Origin: Bin87 sp965261195
GTDB taxonomy: Bacteria > Chloroflexota > Dehalococcoidia > Lucifugimonadales > UBA3495
Direction of reading: 5' to 3'
Length of the DNA stretch: 64,000 bases
NCBI GenBank assembly: GCA_965261195.1
Contig: OZ253455.1
Span: forward strand, 2,914,001 to 2,978,000
Shown piece by piece: positions 25,164 to 34,251 of the stretch (position 1 is its first letter; each line of letters opens with the position of its first letter). A program made the translations under genes and the position numbers. The notes under the pieces were generated by a model. The model saw nothing but the letters and a program-made list of their open reading frames with translations, had not been told where the DNA came from and searched no databases.

Positions 25164-25898
25164 ATGGAATTAGTAACCCACCCGTCCGACGACCCGCTTC
25201 CATTCGATGCGTCCACACCGTATCGGCTCGTTGCCACTGAGCTGCCTTCAACCGATAGCGTCAGGGCCAACGATAGCGCCAGTGCCAATGACCATCGGGG
25301 AGCTGATGCGGCGGTTGATTATCCGGCGACCAGTTTCCCACTGCACACGGGCGCGAGTCTGCAAGACTTTTTGGTTCGGTTGGCAATGGCATCGGCCAAT
25401 GTGTCGGCGCCCAGCCTGGCGATGGTTAGCGAACCCAACCTGTATACGTTGATCGCGGCAGTGTTCCGGTTCGGGCGCAATTCGGGCGCCGATCTGGAGG
25501 CCGCGCTGGGCTCGGCCGGGTTTATTCCCGACGGTGCCGATTCGGGTATGGGCCGCGAGTCGGCGACGCTTTTGTCCGACCTGCGTGCCGAACTCCGGTG
25601 GCGCAACTGCCAATCGATGGGTAAAAATCCTACGGGCCCGGTGCGTCGCGGCCGCCTGCTGCAACTTGTGGGCAGTTTCACCACACTCGCGCGATATAGC
25701 GTATCGCCGCTGCATCTCCACCGCCGGTCCGCCGACTGCCCGCTGTGCCACGCGCCGGCGACCTTCTGCGTATTCCTCGCCAGCGTCCAATGGCGTTGTT
25801 TCGCCTGCGACGGATGCGGCGGCCTGCCGGAATTCGCCGACCAACTCCTGGACACTTTGATGACGAACGGAAGTCGCGCGTCCTCTGACCCTGGATAA
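25164..25898 (+). CDS. Hypothetical protein with C-terminal CxxC...CxxC zinc finger (primase-like)
   Basis: A ~244-residue protein of unknown function. The C-terminal part holds two cysteine pairs, CPLCHAPATFC and WRCFACDGCGG, in an arrangement like the CHC2/DnaG zinc ribbon. The central region is alpha-helical without known motifs, and the N-terminal ~60 residues are polar and repetitive (SVRANDSASANDH). The frame continues upstream into the inverted-repeat element, so the original start may have been lost or replaced. Starts at 25137 and 25164 are both possible and neither has a good ribosome site. It is not a full primase. Confidence 0.5.
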   Translation: MELVTHPSDDPLPFDASTPYRLVATELPSTDSVRANDSASANDHRGADAAVDYPATSFPLHTGASLQDFLVRLAMASANVSAPSLAMVSEPNLYTLIAAVFRFGRNSGADLEAALGSAGFIPDGADSGMGRESATLLSDLRAELRWRNCQSMGKNPTGPVRRGRLLQLVGSFTTLARYSVSPLHLHRRSADCPLCHAPATFCVFLASVQWRCFACDGCGGLPEFADQLLDTLMTNGSRASSDPG

Positions 25899-25937
25899 GA
25901 GTGGCCTATTGGCACGGAATAAAATGTACCGGCAGCA

Positions 25938-27941
25938 TCATTCCGCCCAAACTCGATACCGGCCTGGCTCGATGGTGGCCGGAGCAATCGGTGCAACCGC
26001 CACCACCGTCCGGCCGGCCGCCGACGCCGGCGGTTGCGCCGAACCCACGTAGGCATCTCGGCTCGCGTCGTATTGCAACTCCATCCGCGTAACGGTGGGC
26101 TGGGGGCCGTCCGTGATCAGCCACACAATCCACTCCTGCCGCACCCGATTGTTGACCAGCACGAAACCGTCCGGCTGCCATCCGCCGTCGCGGTCGCTGA
26201 TGTCGCCGCCGGATACGCGCAGCTCACGCACGCAAAACCCGGCCCCGTGGATTGCATCATCCGTTACGTAATGGAATCGCAGCAGGATTTCCCCACCGGC
26301 GTATGAAGCCAACGGAACCGTTGCCCGCTGCCAGTCGCTGACGCCGGTATAGCCGGGTCCGTAGCTGTTGCCCACCGGGTTTTCGTCGGTGGAGCCTTCT
26401 GCCGGCAGCACATCCCAAGTAGCGCCGCCGTCCTTTGACGCTGCCACGTACACGTAATCCCAGCCGTCTTCGATGTTGTGCCAGCGCAGGAATGACAACT
26501 CGGCAGGGGTAGCGTCGGGTCTGGCCTGGGGCACCGTCAGGCGGCGCGTGAGCGATGTAGCGATGGTATCGCCGCGGTTGCTCCACCAACAGGAACCGCC
26601 GGGCACAGCAGAGGGGAGTAAAGGGGTGGTTGCGGCGCCTTCGAAATGCACGGTTGCGGCGCCGTTTGCCTGGCGAATGTCCACATAATCGACGCCATAT
26701 TGGGGCAGGTTTTCGTACTGAGTCGCTTCGCCAACCCGGCGAGTTTCGGTCAGGGTTGCGCCCACGTCCAGGCCGTCGTAGCCATAGCGGTCGTCCTCGG
26801 AGTCCAGATAGTTGGCGACGATCCAGTCGCCGAATATGGTGCGGAACGTGGCCGGCTCACCGTCAACGGTTGTGGCGGCCAGTTTGGACAAGAATGCGTT
26901 GACGCCGGCGATGCCGTCCATCGGTTCGCCCAGCAGGTGGCGCAGCGCGTTGCCGGTTGCATAGCGCTCGCGCAGGTAGTGGGCGAAAAGCGATGCCGCG
27001 CCATAGTTGAGACCCACCTCTCCGCCGAACTCTGCCGGCCAGTTCACCAACGACGCGTTGGGCCGCTGCAAGTACCGGGTCAGACTACCGGTTGGGTAGC
27101 CGGCCTCGGTGGCCGCCAGCTCCGACAGCCCTTCGTTCAGCCAGGTTTCCTCCGAGTGGTCGGCATATCCGTGGATGGCGTGCTGCAGCTCGTGGGCCAG
27201 CGTCGCCAGGTAACCGGCGGTGCCCAACGGTATCTGGGCGGCGTTGATGTAGATGGCCTCAATTTCGTTGCTGAACGGGCTCACCGCAACGGGATAGCCG
27301 TCGTGTCCGGACACGTACCCGCCGGCTCCGTTGAGGCGGGCGTTGATGATGTGGCCCCGCGGCAGGCCATCTATGCCGGGTTGATTCTGGGCGCCGAACT
27401 GCTCCGTAACCCTCGGATAGACTTCTGCTTCAGCGCGTTCTATCGACGACTGCAAATCAGCATCGTCAACCTGCAATCCGTTTTCGACCCACCAGTACGC
27501 GCTGTTGGATACTGCCGCCAGGCGGAATTGCTTGCGCAGCATTTCGTGATTGGCGAGATTTGCGATCCAGAACTCCGCGGCGTCGCCAACCGCCGGTGCG
27601 CGGCCGGCAAACTGGTGCGGCGGCGATTCCGGCGGCGACCCTTTCCAGCGCAACTGCCGCGCCAACTCCAGCAAATCTCGATCCGGTGGCGTGGGAAAAT
27701 CGGCAGCCGTCATCGGTTCGGACGGCGCGGCGGTCCCTTCCGGCGCGGCGGTCCCTTCCGGCACTGCTGTTCCTTCCGGCGCGGCTGGTGGCGGATGCTC
27801 GCTGGCGGCCGGCGATTCGGGCAGGACCAGTGGTAGGCTCGACATCTGCTCACTGGCGCCGCAGGCCAGCGCAGCGGTGAACGATACTGCAATCAGGACG
27901 GCGAGCGTGGCCAACGCCCGTCTCGCCAGCTGTAGCCTCAT
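25938..27941 (-). CDS. Secreted lipoprotein zinc metallopeptidase (immune-inhibitor-A-like)
   Basis: A 667-residue exported protein. A signal peptide ends in a lipobox (AALAC, C27). A low-complexity linker with repeated PEGTA units (residues 55-72) follows. The catalytic domain contains HELQH (250-254) and the downstream E270 in HSEETWLNEGLSE, the gluzincin-like HExxH...E arrangement. The C-terminal ~250 residues are beta-rich with VYVAASKDGGATWDVLP, like the domains after the catalytic part of M6 peptidases. It would act outside the cell on proteins. Its ATG overlaps the stop of the pth gene (ATGA). Confidence 0.82.
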   Translation of the reverse strand: MRLQLARRALATLAVLIAVSFTAALACGASEQMSSLPLVLPESPAASEHPPPAAPEGTAVPEGTAAPEGTAAPSEPMTAADFPTPPDRDLLELARQLRWKGSPPESPPHQFAGRAPAVGDAAEFWIANLANHEMLRKQFRLAAVSNSAYWWVENGLQVDDADLQSSIERAEAEVYPRVTEQFGAQNQPGIDGLPRGHIINARLNGAGGYVSGHDGYPVAVSPFSNEIEAIYINAAQIPLGTAGYLATLAHELQHAIHGYADHSEETWLNEGLSELAATEAGYPTGSLTRYLQRPNASLVNWPAEFGGEVGLNYGAASLFAHYLRERYATGNALRHLLGEPMDGIAGVNAFLSKLAATTVDGEPATFRTIFGDWIVANYLDSEDDRYGYDGLDVGATLTETRRVGEATQYENLPQYGVDYVDIRQANGAATVHFEGAATTPLLPSAVPGGSCWWSNRGDTIATSLTRRLTVPQARPDATPAELSFLRWHNIEDGWDYVYVAASKDGGATWDVLPAEGSTDENPVGNSYGPGYTGVSDWQRATVPLASYAGGEILLRFHYVTDDAIHGAGFCVRELRVSGGDISDRDGGWQPDGFVLVNNRVRQEWIVWLITDGPQPTVTRMELQYDASRDAYVGSAQPPASAAGRTVVAVAPIAPATIEPGRYRVWAE

Positions 27942-28603
27942 TCCGGGCGGTTTTGCCCGGCCGCCGGCTGATCCGAACCGCCCGCTGCCGGCGCCGGTTT
28001 CGGTTCGGTTGCCGGTTTTGGGTCAGTGTTGTAGCGGTTCATGGCGATGTTGATGCCGTCCGTTAGCAAACATTCCACCGCGTCGGCAGAGCGTGCGATG
28101 CTGGTTTTTACGGTGTCCTGCTCCTCGGCCTCGAACCGGCCCAGCACATGGTCAACGCTGCCCGACCCGCCATCCGGCGACCCGATCCCGATGCGCAGGC
28201 GGGGGAACTGCACCGAGTGTACCGTGCGGATAATGTCCTTGATGCCATTGTGTCCGGCGTCAGACCCCTGGGCGCGCAGGCGGATTCTGCCCAGTGGCAA
28301 CGCCATCTCGTCGTACACGATAATCAACTCGGCGGGTCGCGCTCCGAATCTTGCCATCAGATACGCCACCGACTCGCCGGAAAGATTCATAAAGGTGCGC
28401 GGTTTGGCCAGCGCCACCGGCTGCCCGTTCCAATAGCCCTGACCCAGAACCGTGGTGCGGCGTCGGTCGTTCACCGGGATGCCCCAGCGTTGCGACAGCA
28501 AATCCACGCAAGCGAAGCCGACGTTGTGGCGGGTGTCGCGATACCGGTTGCCCGGATTTCCCAACCCCACAATCAGCAGGGGCCTGTTGTTGCTTTCTTC
28601 CAT
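27938..28603 (-). CDS. pth: Peptidyl-tRNA hydrolase
   Basis: A 221-residue protein whose first ~185 residues are canonical Pth: LIVGLGNPGNRYRDTRHNVG (with the catalytic His), KPRTFMNLSG, VYDEMALPLGRIRLR, GSDAGHNGIKDI and FPRLRIGIG. It frees tRNA from stalled peptidyl-tRNA in the cytoplasm. The C-terminal ~30 residues (KPATEPKPAPAAGGSDQPAA) are a Pro/Ala-rich tail not needed for activity. It is translationally coupled to the metallopeptidase gene, an accidental-looking pairing. Confidence 0.96.
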   Translation of the reverse strand: MEESNNRPLLIVGLGNPGNRYRDTRHNVGFACVDLLSQRWGIPVNDRRRTTVLGQGYWNGQPVALAKPRTFMNLSGESVAYLMARFGARPAELIIVYDEMALPLGRIRLRAQGSDAGHNGIKDIIRTVHSVQFPRLRIGIGSPDGGSGSVDHVLGRFEAEEQDTVKTSIARSADAVECLLTDGINIAMNRYNTDPKPATEPKPAPAAGGSDQPAAGQNRPE

Positions 28604-28795
28604 TGTCTAACGGACGTCCTGACGGAACCTGGACATTGCGGAATTCCGGCGGCTGGCTGGGTTCAGTGGATCATCGGGCGACCCAGACCGGCCAGCCAGC
28701 CAGACCGTCCAGAATGAGGGGCGGGTTGTCAGTCCGCCCCCCGGTAGTGTATCCGAAACCTCGACGGTGCGAGGATCTGCTTCCTTGATTTGACG

Positions 28796-31087
28796 CTATT
28801 CCTGCGCCGCTGCCTGCAACGCTTCCAGCACGTTGGTCGGCGACAGCGGGAGGTTGTTCACCCGCACGCCAACGGCATGGTAAACCGCGTTGTGCAGCGC
28901 GGCCAGCGGTGGAATGATGGGCGCTTCGCCGACGCCACGCAGCCCGTAGGGATGACGCGGGTTGGGGACTTCCACGACCACCGTTTCGATCATTGGCAAG
29001 TCCAGCGCCGTGGGCATCCGGTAGTCCAGGAAACTGGAATTCAGCATCCGGCCATCTTCGGCGTAGGTGTAATCCTCGGACAGCGCCCAGCCCAGGCCCT
29101 GCACCGTGCCGCCCTGCATCTGCCCTTCCACGTAGCTGGGATGCACCGAAGTGCCGGAGTCGATAAACGCGGTGCAGCGCAGGATGTCCACCTTGCCGGT
29201 TTCGGGGTCAACCTCAACGTCAACGATGTTGCCGGCGAACACCGGGCCCACGCCGGTGGAAGTCGCCGATGCCGAAGCCGTGAGCGGGCCGCCGGTTCGC
29301 ATCATGCGGTTGGCAACCTCGGCGATGGTGAGGCGGTCTTCGGTGCTGGCGCAGGTGAACGCGCCGTCGGCGAACTGCACCAGCTCGGGTTCCACCTCCC
29401 AGACCATGGCGCAGCGTTTGGCCATCTGGTCGCGCAGGTCCTCAGCGGCGGCGATGGCGGCCAGGCCGGTGTCAAAGGCGATTCGGCTGCCGCCCGTCGT
29501 AGCCGTCCAGCCCACCGTATCGGTATCAACCACCGTGGGGGCAATCTCATCCACACCAATGCCCAGCGTCTCGGCGACCTGCATGGCGACCGCCGTGCGA
29601 GTGCCGCCGATGTCCACCGAGCCGGTAATCAGGTTCAGCGTGCCGTCAGCGTTGATGTTGATGGTGGCCGACGAAGCCTGGCCGGCCTGCCAGCGGAACC
29701 CGACGGCGACACCGCGACCCTGGTTCGGTCCGGTCAGAGGGGTCTGATTTTGGTCAGAGTTGATCATGGCTTCTTCCATCTCGCGACAGCCAAACACGCG
29801 ATGGGGGACGCCATTGGGCATCCGGTCGCCTTCCTGCACGGCATTTTGCAATCGCAGTTCGATGGGATCCCGGCCCAGCAGGTCGGCGAGTTCGTCCACC
29901 ACGGCTTCCACGGCGAAGGCCACCTGCGGCTGGCCGGGGGCACGGTAGGCTTGCACCTTCTGCTTGTTGCACACCACGTCAAAGCCGTCCACCAGCATAT
30001 GCTCCATCTTGTAGGGACCGAAGCCGGACAGCGCGCCGCCGCCCACGGGCGAACCGGGGAAGGCTCCCGCTTCGTAAATCATGTACAGCTGCCCGGCCAC
30101 CATGCGACCGTCGTTCTTGACGCCGATCTTGCAGCGCATGAAGGTGGCCGAAGTGGGGCCGCTGCCCTCAAACACCTCGCGGCGATCCATGGCAATCTTC
30201 ACCGGACGCCCCGTTTTCCTGGAGAGGACGGCGGCCACCGGGTCCAGGTAGGCGATGGCTTTGGCGCCGAAACCGCCGCCGATTTCCATTGGCACCACCT
30301 TCACCTGCGACTCGGGAACGCCGATGATGGCAGCGGTTTGCGCTCGGATGTTGAACAGCCCCTGGGTGCTGGTCCAAACCGTAACGCGGCCGTCTGCCGA
30401 CCACATGGCGGTGGAGACGTGAGGCTCGATGTAGCCCTGGTGTACAGTCTGGGTTTCAAACTCGCGCTCGATGACGATGTCCGAGTCGGCGAAACCCGCT
30501 TCGACATCGCCGACGGTATGCTGAATGTGGCCGGCGACGTTGCTCTTGACGCCGGTGTCGTCGCCGCGGGCGAACCGCTCCATCCGGAAGTAGGTGGTCA
30601 TGTCATCGTGCAATAGCGTGGCGTCATCGGCCATGGCTTCGCGCCAGGTCAGCACGGTGGGCAGCACCTCGTAGTCTACATCCACCAGAGCCAGCGCTTC
30701 TTCGGCGACGTGCTGGCTGACGGCGCACACGGCGGCGACGGCGTGGCCGACGTACAACGCCTTGTCCTTGGCCAGCATATTCTCGGCAATCATGCGGGCG
30801 TTGCCCTGGACTTCGGCAAAGTCCAGCATCCGATCCTGAACGATGGGGAAGTCCGCCGATGTTGCCACCGCTACCACACCGGGCAGGGCTTCCGCCTTGC
30901 TGGTGTCGATATTGCGGATGCGAGCGTGGGAATGCGGGCTGCGCAGAATCTTGGCGTAAAGCATACCGGGCAGGTTGATGTCGGCCCCGTAACGGGCTGC
31001 GCCGGTAACCTTGTCCACCCCGTCGTGACGCACGGGGCGGGTGCCGATGACGCGATATTGGCTGGGTTGTTCAGTGGTGGTAGTCAT
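28796..31087 (-). CDS. Xanthine dehydrogenase/aldehyde oxidase family molybdopterin-binding subunit
   Basis: A 763-residue large subunit of the molybdenum hydroxylase family. It opens VIGTRPVRHDGVDKVTGAAR then YGADINLPGML. It carries GGGFGAKA and the C-terminal GLRGVGEAPIIPP with the catalytic glutamate of the GVGE motif. It hydroxylates an aldehyde, N-heterocycle or similar compound with water-derived oxygen. The ATG at 31087 follows CTGGAGGAA. The FeS and FAD subunit genes normally alongside are not present in the window, so it must partner with products from elsewhere. The AYRAPGQPQ stretch is typical of the family and does not reveal the substrate. Confidence 0.9.
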   Translation of the reverse strand: MTTTTEQPSQYRVIGTRPVRHDGVDKVTGAARYGADINLPGMLYAKILRSPHSHARIRNIDTSKAEALPGVVAVATSADFPIVQDRMLDFAEVQGNARMIAENMLAKDKALYVGHAVAAVCAVSQHVAEEALALVDVDYEVLPTVLTWREAMADDATLLHDDMTTYFRMERFARGDDTGVKSNVAGHIQHTVGDVEAGFADSDIVIEREFETQTVHQGYIEPHVSTAMWSADGRVTVWTSTQGLFNIRAQTAAIIGVPESQVKVVPMEIGGGFGAKAIAYLDPVAAVLSRKTGRPVKIAMDRREVFEGSGPTSATFMRCKIGVKNDGRMVAGQLYMIYEAGAFPGSPVGGGALSGFGPYKMEHMLVDGFDVVCNKQKVQAYRAPGQPQVAFAVEAVVDELADLLGRDPIELRLQNAVQEGDRMPNGVPHRVFGCREMEEAMINSDQNQTPLTGPNQGRGVAVGFRWQAGQASSATININADGTLNLITGSVDIGGTRTAVAMQVAETLGIGVDEIAPTVVDTDTVGWTATTGGSRIAFDTGLAAIAAAEDLRDQMAKRCAMVWEVEPELVQFADGAFTCASTEDRLTIAEVANRMMRTGGPLTASASATSTGVGPVFAGNIVDVEVDPETGKVDILRCTAFIDSGTSVHPSYVEGQMQGGTVQGLGWALSEDYTYAEDGRMLNSSFLDYRMPTALDLPMIETVVVEVPNPRHPYGLRGVGEAPIIPPLAALHNAVYHAVGVRVNNLPLSPTNVLEALQAAAQE

Positions 31088-31135
31088 TTGGTTCCTCCAG
31101 AATGGGGGGCGCAACGGCCAGGGATTTTAGTTTTG

Positions 31136-31162
31136 GCATGGATGAACAGGATAAACGGGATT
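31136..31162. repeat. Half-copy of the GCATGGATG dispersed repeat
   Basis: GCATGGATGAACAGGATAAA and the following CGGGATTT match one arm of the palindromic elements at 38435-38498 and 58940-59010. It lies in the gap between the molybdenum hydroxylase and NUDIX genes. Confidence 0.75.
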
Positions 31163-31196
31163 TAACGCGGCGGCGCGGAGGATTAATATCAGGAGG

Positions 31197-31973
31197 TTAA
31201 TACGGGAAGTTGGGCATGAAATACTCGCGCGTCGGGTCTTCGGGCATCCCGGGCATGGGCGCCGGTACGATACCGTCACTCTCCAGAGCCGAGCGCACGA
31301 TACCTTTGTTGAACGGGCTGATGTCTGCGTTGGTCATAAATTCCTGGACGGGCATCCACAGGCACTCTTCAATCTCTTTTTCACCCATCCTGATCTCGGT
31401 GGACAGTGCACGCAGCCGGCACACGAAGTAGATGTCGGACTTGCCGTAGCGGTAGCCGTGCCAGTGCCGGAAACAGGTGAGGGCCTCAAACTCGGCTTCA
31501 ACGCCGGTTTCCTCCAGCACCTCCCGCACGATGGAATCGACGAGGTGTTCGCCGGGTTCCAGCGCGCCGCCGGGCAATTTGTAGAAAGGAGGCCGGTTGT
31601 CAATGCGATACCGCTCGCACACCACCAGCAATTCGGCCTGATCATTCACCACCACCCCGCCGGCGCCGATGTAGTGGGTCGCATAGTTGGGGATATAGGA
31701 ATCGGGGATGAGGGACAGCGTGGCAGTCAGGTAGTCGTTGCCCGCGTGGTGATACACGAAGCCGCGCGCGGTGGCAATCGGCACGTGGGATGCCAGCGCG
31801 ATGGGGATATCCACCCAAGCCACTTCGTAACCCGCATCGCTCCACTCGGAAATCGACGCATCCAGCCGGGCCGCAAAGTCGGCGGGTTCCGGCGGAATTT
31901 CAGCGGTGTTAACCACTACCCCACGGAAAGGGTTGGGCGTAGCGGCAAGCGGAGCAACCAAAACGCACCTCAT
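31197..31973 (-). CDS. NUDIX hydrolase with N-terminal pre-NUDIX domain (NUDT6-like)
   Basis: A ~258-residue protein. The NUDIX box is intact: GGALEPGEHLVDSIVREVLE followed by ETGVEA. The first ~110 residues (NTAEIPPEPADFAARLDASI, then WVDIPIALASHVPIA) resemble the pre-NUDIX domain of the NUDT6/antisense-FGF group. It likely hydrolyses a nucleoside diphosphate derivative. An extended -10 promoter at 32039-32047 on the same strand lies inside the longer open frame and supports the ATG at 31973. Confidence 0.85.
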   Translation of the reverse strand: MRCVLVAPLAATPNPFRGVVVNTAEIPPEPADFAARLDASISEWSDAGYEVAWVDIPIALASHVPIATARGFVYHHAGNDYLTATLSLIPDSYIPNYATHYIGAGGVVVNDQAELLVVCERYRIDNRPPFYKLPGGALEPGEHLVDSIVREVLEETGVEAEFEALTCFRHWHGYRYGKSDIYFVCRLRALSTEIRMGEKEIEECLWMPVQEFMTNADISPFNKGIVRSALESDGIVPAPMPGMPEDPTREYFMPNFPY

Positions 31974-32038
31974 CAAGCAGTTGGTGATACGGGGTAGGCC
32001 GGGAGAGTAAACCAAGACGCACCCCGGGAGCCGGCCGC

Positions 32039-32047
32039 AGTATAGCA
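32039..32047 (-). promoter_or_regulatory. Extended -10 promoter for the NUDIX gene
   Basis: On the minus strand TGCTATACT fits TGnTATAAT with one mismatch. It lies about 65 bp before the chosen ATG at 31973. No clear -35 is present, as is usual with extended -10 promoters. Confidence 0.5.
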
Positions 32048-32129
32048 TACGATATGGAAGCGACCCTTCCAGCACGATTCTCGATCGTAGGGTTTGTCGC
32101 CCCACGCCGACCTTCTGCTGCTAACGGTA

Positions 32130-32158
32130 TTGACACTGACTAATCCAGTAAATACAAT
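32130..32158 (+). promoter_or_regulatory. Sigma-70-type promoter for the ABC importer operon
   Basis: TTGACA at 32130-32135 and TACAAT at 32153-32158 are separated by exactly 17 bp. This is one of the best promoters in the window. It leaves a leader of about 180 nt before the ATG at 32349. Confidence 0.6.
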
Positions 32159-32348
32159 CGCATTCGTCTTCGAAAATATGGAGTCAGTATTTTAACAGGG
32201 AATATTATCGGTATTGACCGAATTGATATTGTGATGAGGCCATCATCATAATTACCTGATTCCCTTCGCTAGAATCGCGATTAATCCCGAATTAGAAAGA
32301 CGATAAATCAGCGCTCCAGAATCGATACTGAAACTCAGGAGAGAGATC

Positions 32349-34151
32349 ATGCCCCATCGTTCCCGTTTGTCCCTCGTGCCGGTGATTGGCGCAGTTTTAT
32401 CGCTGTCGCTGATGCTGACCATCGCCTGTGGCGGCGCAGACGCTCCAACTGATTCCGGCGCTGCGCCGAGTGGTGATTCACAAAGCCAGCCGGCAGCGCA
32501 ACCTACCGAGGTGATGGCTGATACAGCCACCCCCACGCCGCTCCCAGCCTCATTGCCCACGGAAGTTCTGGTTAACCCCATCACGCAAGACGTTTACGCC
32601 GATGCGGTCAGGGGCGGAATCCTGCGGCGCGGCGGCTACGGCGACCCCTCGCACTACGACCTGATGCAGGTTTCCAGCGTGTCCAACTCGTTCAAACAGA
32701 TGATGTTGCTCAACGGCCTCCTGCGATACAACCCGCTTGACGCCGGCCAGACCATCATCCAGGACCTGGCCACCGACTGGAGCGTCTCTGAGGACGGAAG
32801 TGTTTGGACTTTCCCGCTGCGTGAGAACGTCAAGTTCCACGACGGCACCATCATGACCGCCGATGACGTTGCGGCGTCCTGGGAACGCGTGCTAAACCCG
32901 CCATCGGGCACCGTTAGCGCCCGTAAGGGTCTCTACGATCCCTTTGGTCCTACGGTAGCAGTTATTGACCCATTAACGGTTGAATTCACCTTTGCGAAAG
33001 CGCCGCCGCTGAACTACGGCTTGAACGCCTTCGCCCTGGAATGGCATGGCATTTTCCCCAAGTCTTTCCTGGAAGCAAATAACTATGACCTCAAGCTCAA
33101 CGGCCAGAATGCTCCCGGTACCGGCGCCTTCCGGTTCCTGGAACACACAGAAGGTGAGGTTTGGAAGAACGAAGCGTTCCCGGATTATTGGAACGAGGGT
33201 TTGCCTTACCTGGACGAAGTCTGGACCTATCCGCTTGGCTCGCCCACCAACCGCTCCGCAGCGCTGCTGGCCGGCAACGTGGACTATGCCCAGACTATTG
33301 ACCCTGCTGTATACGAACTCATCCAGAGCGACGAGAAATTCAAAGACCAGTTCGTGGGCCAGCCGTTCTCGTCTTACTCCTATTTTGCCATCTGGTTCAA
33401 CACCGATCGAGAACCCTGGAACGATCCCAAGGTTCGCCGGGCCATGTGGCTGGCCCTTGACCGCGACGCTATTCACGAAGTAGGCACCGAATGGCTGTTT
33501 GGATTCAAGGGCGGCACGGGCTGGACGTTCCAGGACCAGGCCTACGAGTTGCCCCAGGAAGAGATTGACGCCCGGTTGATATTCGACCGCCCAGCTGCGG
33601 AGGCCGAGGCCCAGCGCCTCATGGAAGAAGCCGGCTACGGCGACGGCATCAAAAATGTTGACTTGGTGTGGCGCGCCGGCCCATACCGCGAAGCTGCCGC
33701 ACAGGTTGCCCAGCTAGAGTTCCGGCGGATCCTCGGCATTGAGTCCGAACTTCGTGCGGCCCCATTCGCGGTCTGGTTCGAAGAACTGGCCAACCGTAAC
33801 TTTGACATCACATTGGGCGCCATAGCGGCCCCGTTCATTGACCCATCAGCTTATCTGAATAGCTGGTACCGCTGCGGCGGCGGCGAAAACCACTCCAACT
33901 ACTGCAACCCGGAATTCGATGCAATCATGGACTTGGTTGACGTTGAGACGGATCAAGAAAAACGCTACGAACTCGTGCAACAGGCGACCGCGATTCTGGA
34001 TGCAGACCCGCCCACCGTTGAGTTCTGGTACAACCGCACCCTGGCCGGATGGCGCACCTGCGTCCACGGAATCGAGGGCAAGAACGGCGCACTGGTTCAC
34101 AACCTGGACCGCATGGATACGGTCTGGATGGACGGCGAGTGCCAACAGTAA
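32349..34151 (+). CDS. ABC transporter substrate-binding lipoprotein, SBP family 5
   Basis: A 600-residue extracytoplasmic solute-binding protein. A signal peptide with lipobox (TIAC, C27) is followed by a Thr/Pro-rich linker. Family-5 features include TDWSVSEDGSVWTFPLRENV then KFHDGTIMTADDV, and DPKVRRAMWLALDRDAI. This family binds peptides, nickel complexes, glycosides and many other ligands, so the cargo is unknown. The ATG follows GAGAG. It heads an operon with two permease genes, separated from them by a strong hairpin that likely tunes the stoichiometry. Confidence 0.92.
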   Translation: MPHRSRLSLVPVIGAVLSLSLMLTIACGGADAPTDSGAAPSGDSQSQPAAQPTEVMADTATPTPLPASLPTEVLVNPITQDVYADAVRGGILRRGGYGDPSHYDLMQVSSVSNSFKQMMLLNGLLRYNPLDAGQTIIQDLATDWSVSEDGSVWTFPLRENVKFHDGTIMTADDVAASWERVLNPPSGTVSARKGLYDPFGPTVAVIDPLTVEFTFAKAPPLNYGLNAFALEWHGIFPKSFLEANNYDLKLNGQNAPGTGAFRFLEHTEGEVWKNEAFPDYWNEGLPYLDEVWTYPLGSPTNRSAALLAGNVDYAQTIDPAVYELIQSDEKFKDQFVGQPFSSYSYFAIWFNTDREPWNDPKVRRAMWLALDRDAIHEVGTEWLFGFKGGTGWTFQDQAYELPQEEIDARLIFDRPAAEAEAQRLMEEAGYGDGIKNVDLVWRAGPYREAAAQVAQLEFRRILGIESELRAAPFAVWFEELANRNFDITLGAIAAPFIDPSAYLNSWYRCGGGENHSNYCNPEFDAIMDLVDVETDQEKRYELVQQATAILDADPPTVEFWYNRTLAGWRTCVHGIEGKNGALVHNLDRMDTVWMDGECQQ

Positions 34152-34178
34152 CCCAGATCCGAAGCGTAGTAGCTATAA

Positions 34179-34205
34179 TGGCGGGCGACTTTTGGTCGCC
34201 CGCCA
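34179..34205 (+). terminator. Perfect 11-bp hairpin between the binding protein and permease genes
   Basis: TGGCGGGCGAC and GTCGCCCGCCA pair over 11 bp with a TTTTG loop. There is no T-tract, so a partial terminator or mRNA-stabilising structure is more likely than full termination. Such hairpins commonly keep binding protein in excess over permease. A TATAAT at 34174-34179 touches its 5' edge. Confidence 0.65.
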
Positions 34206-34251
34206 TCCAGAACCGTTCTAGCCGGTCACACTCACACCGAGAAAAGTTCTG

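Noticed and set aside
28790..30616. 608-codon plus-strand frame opposite the molybdenum hydroxylase gene
   Set aside because: It is a His/Gly/Val-rich antisense shadow of a gene with canonical motifs.
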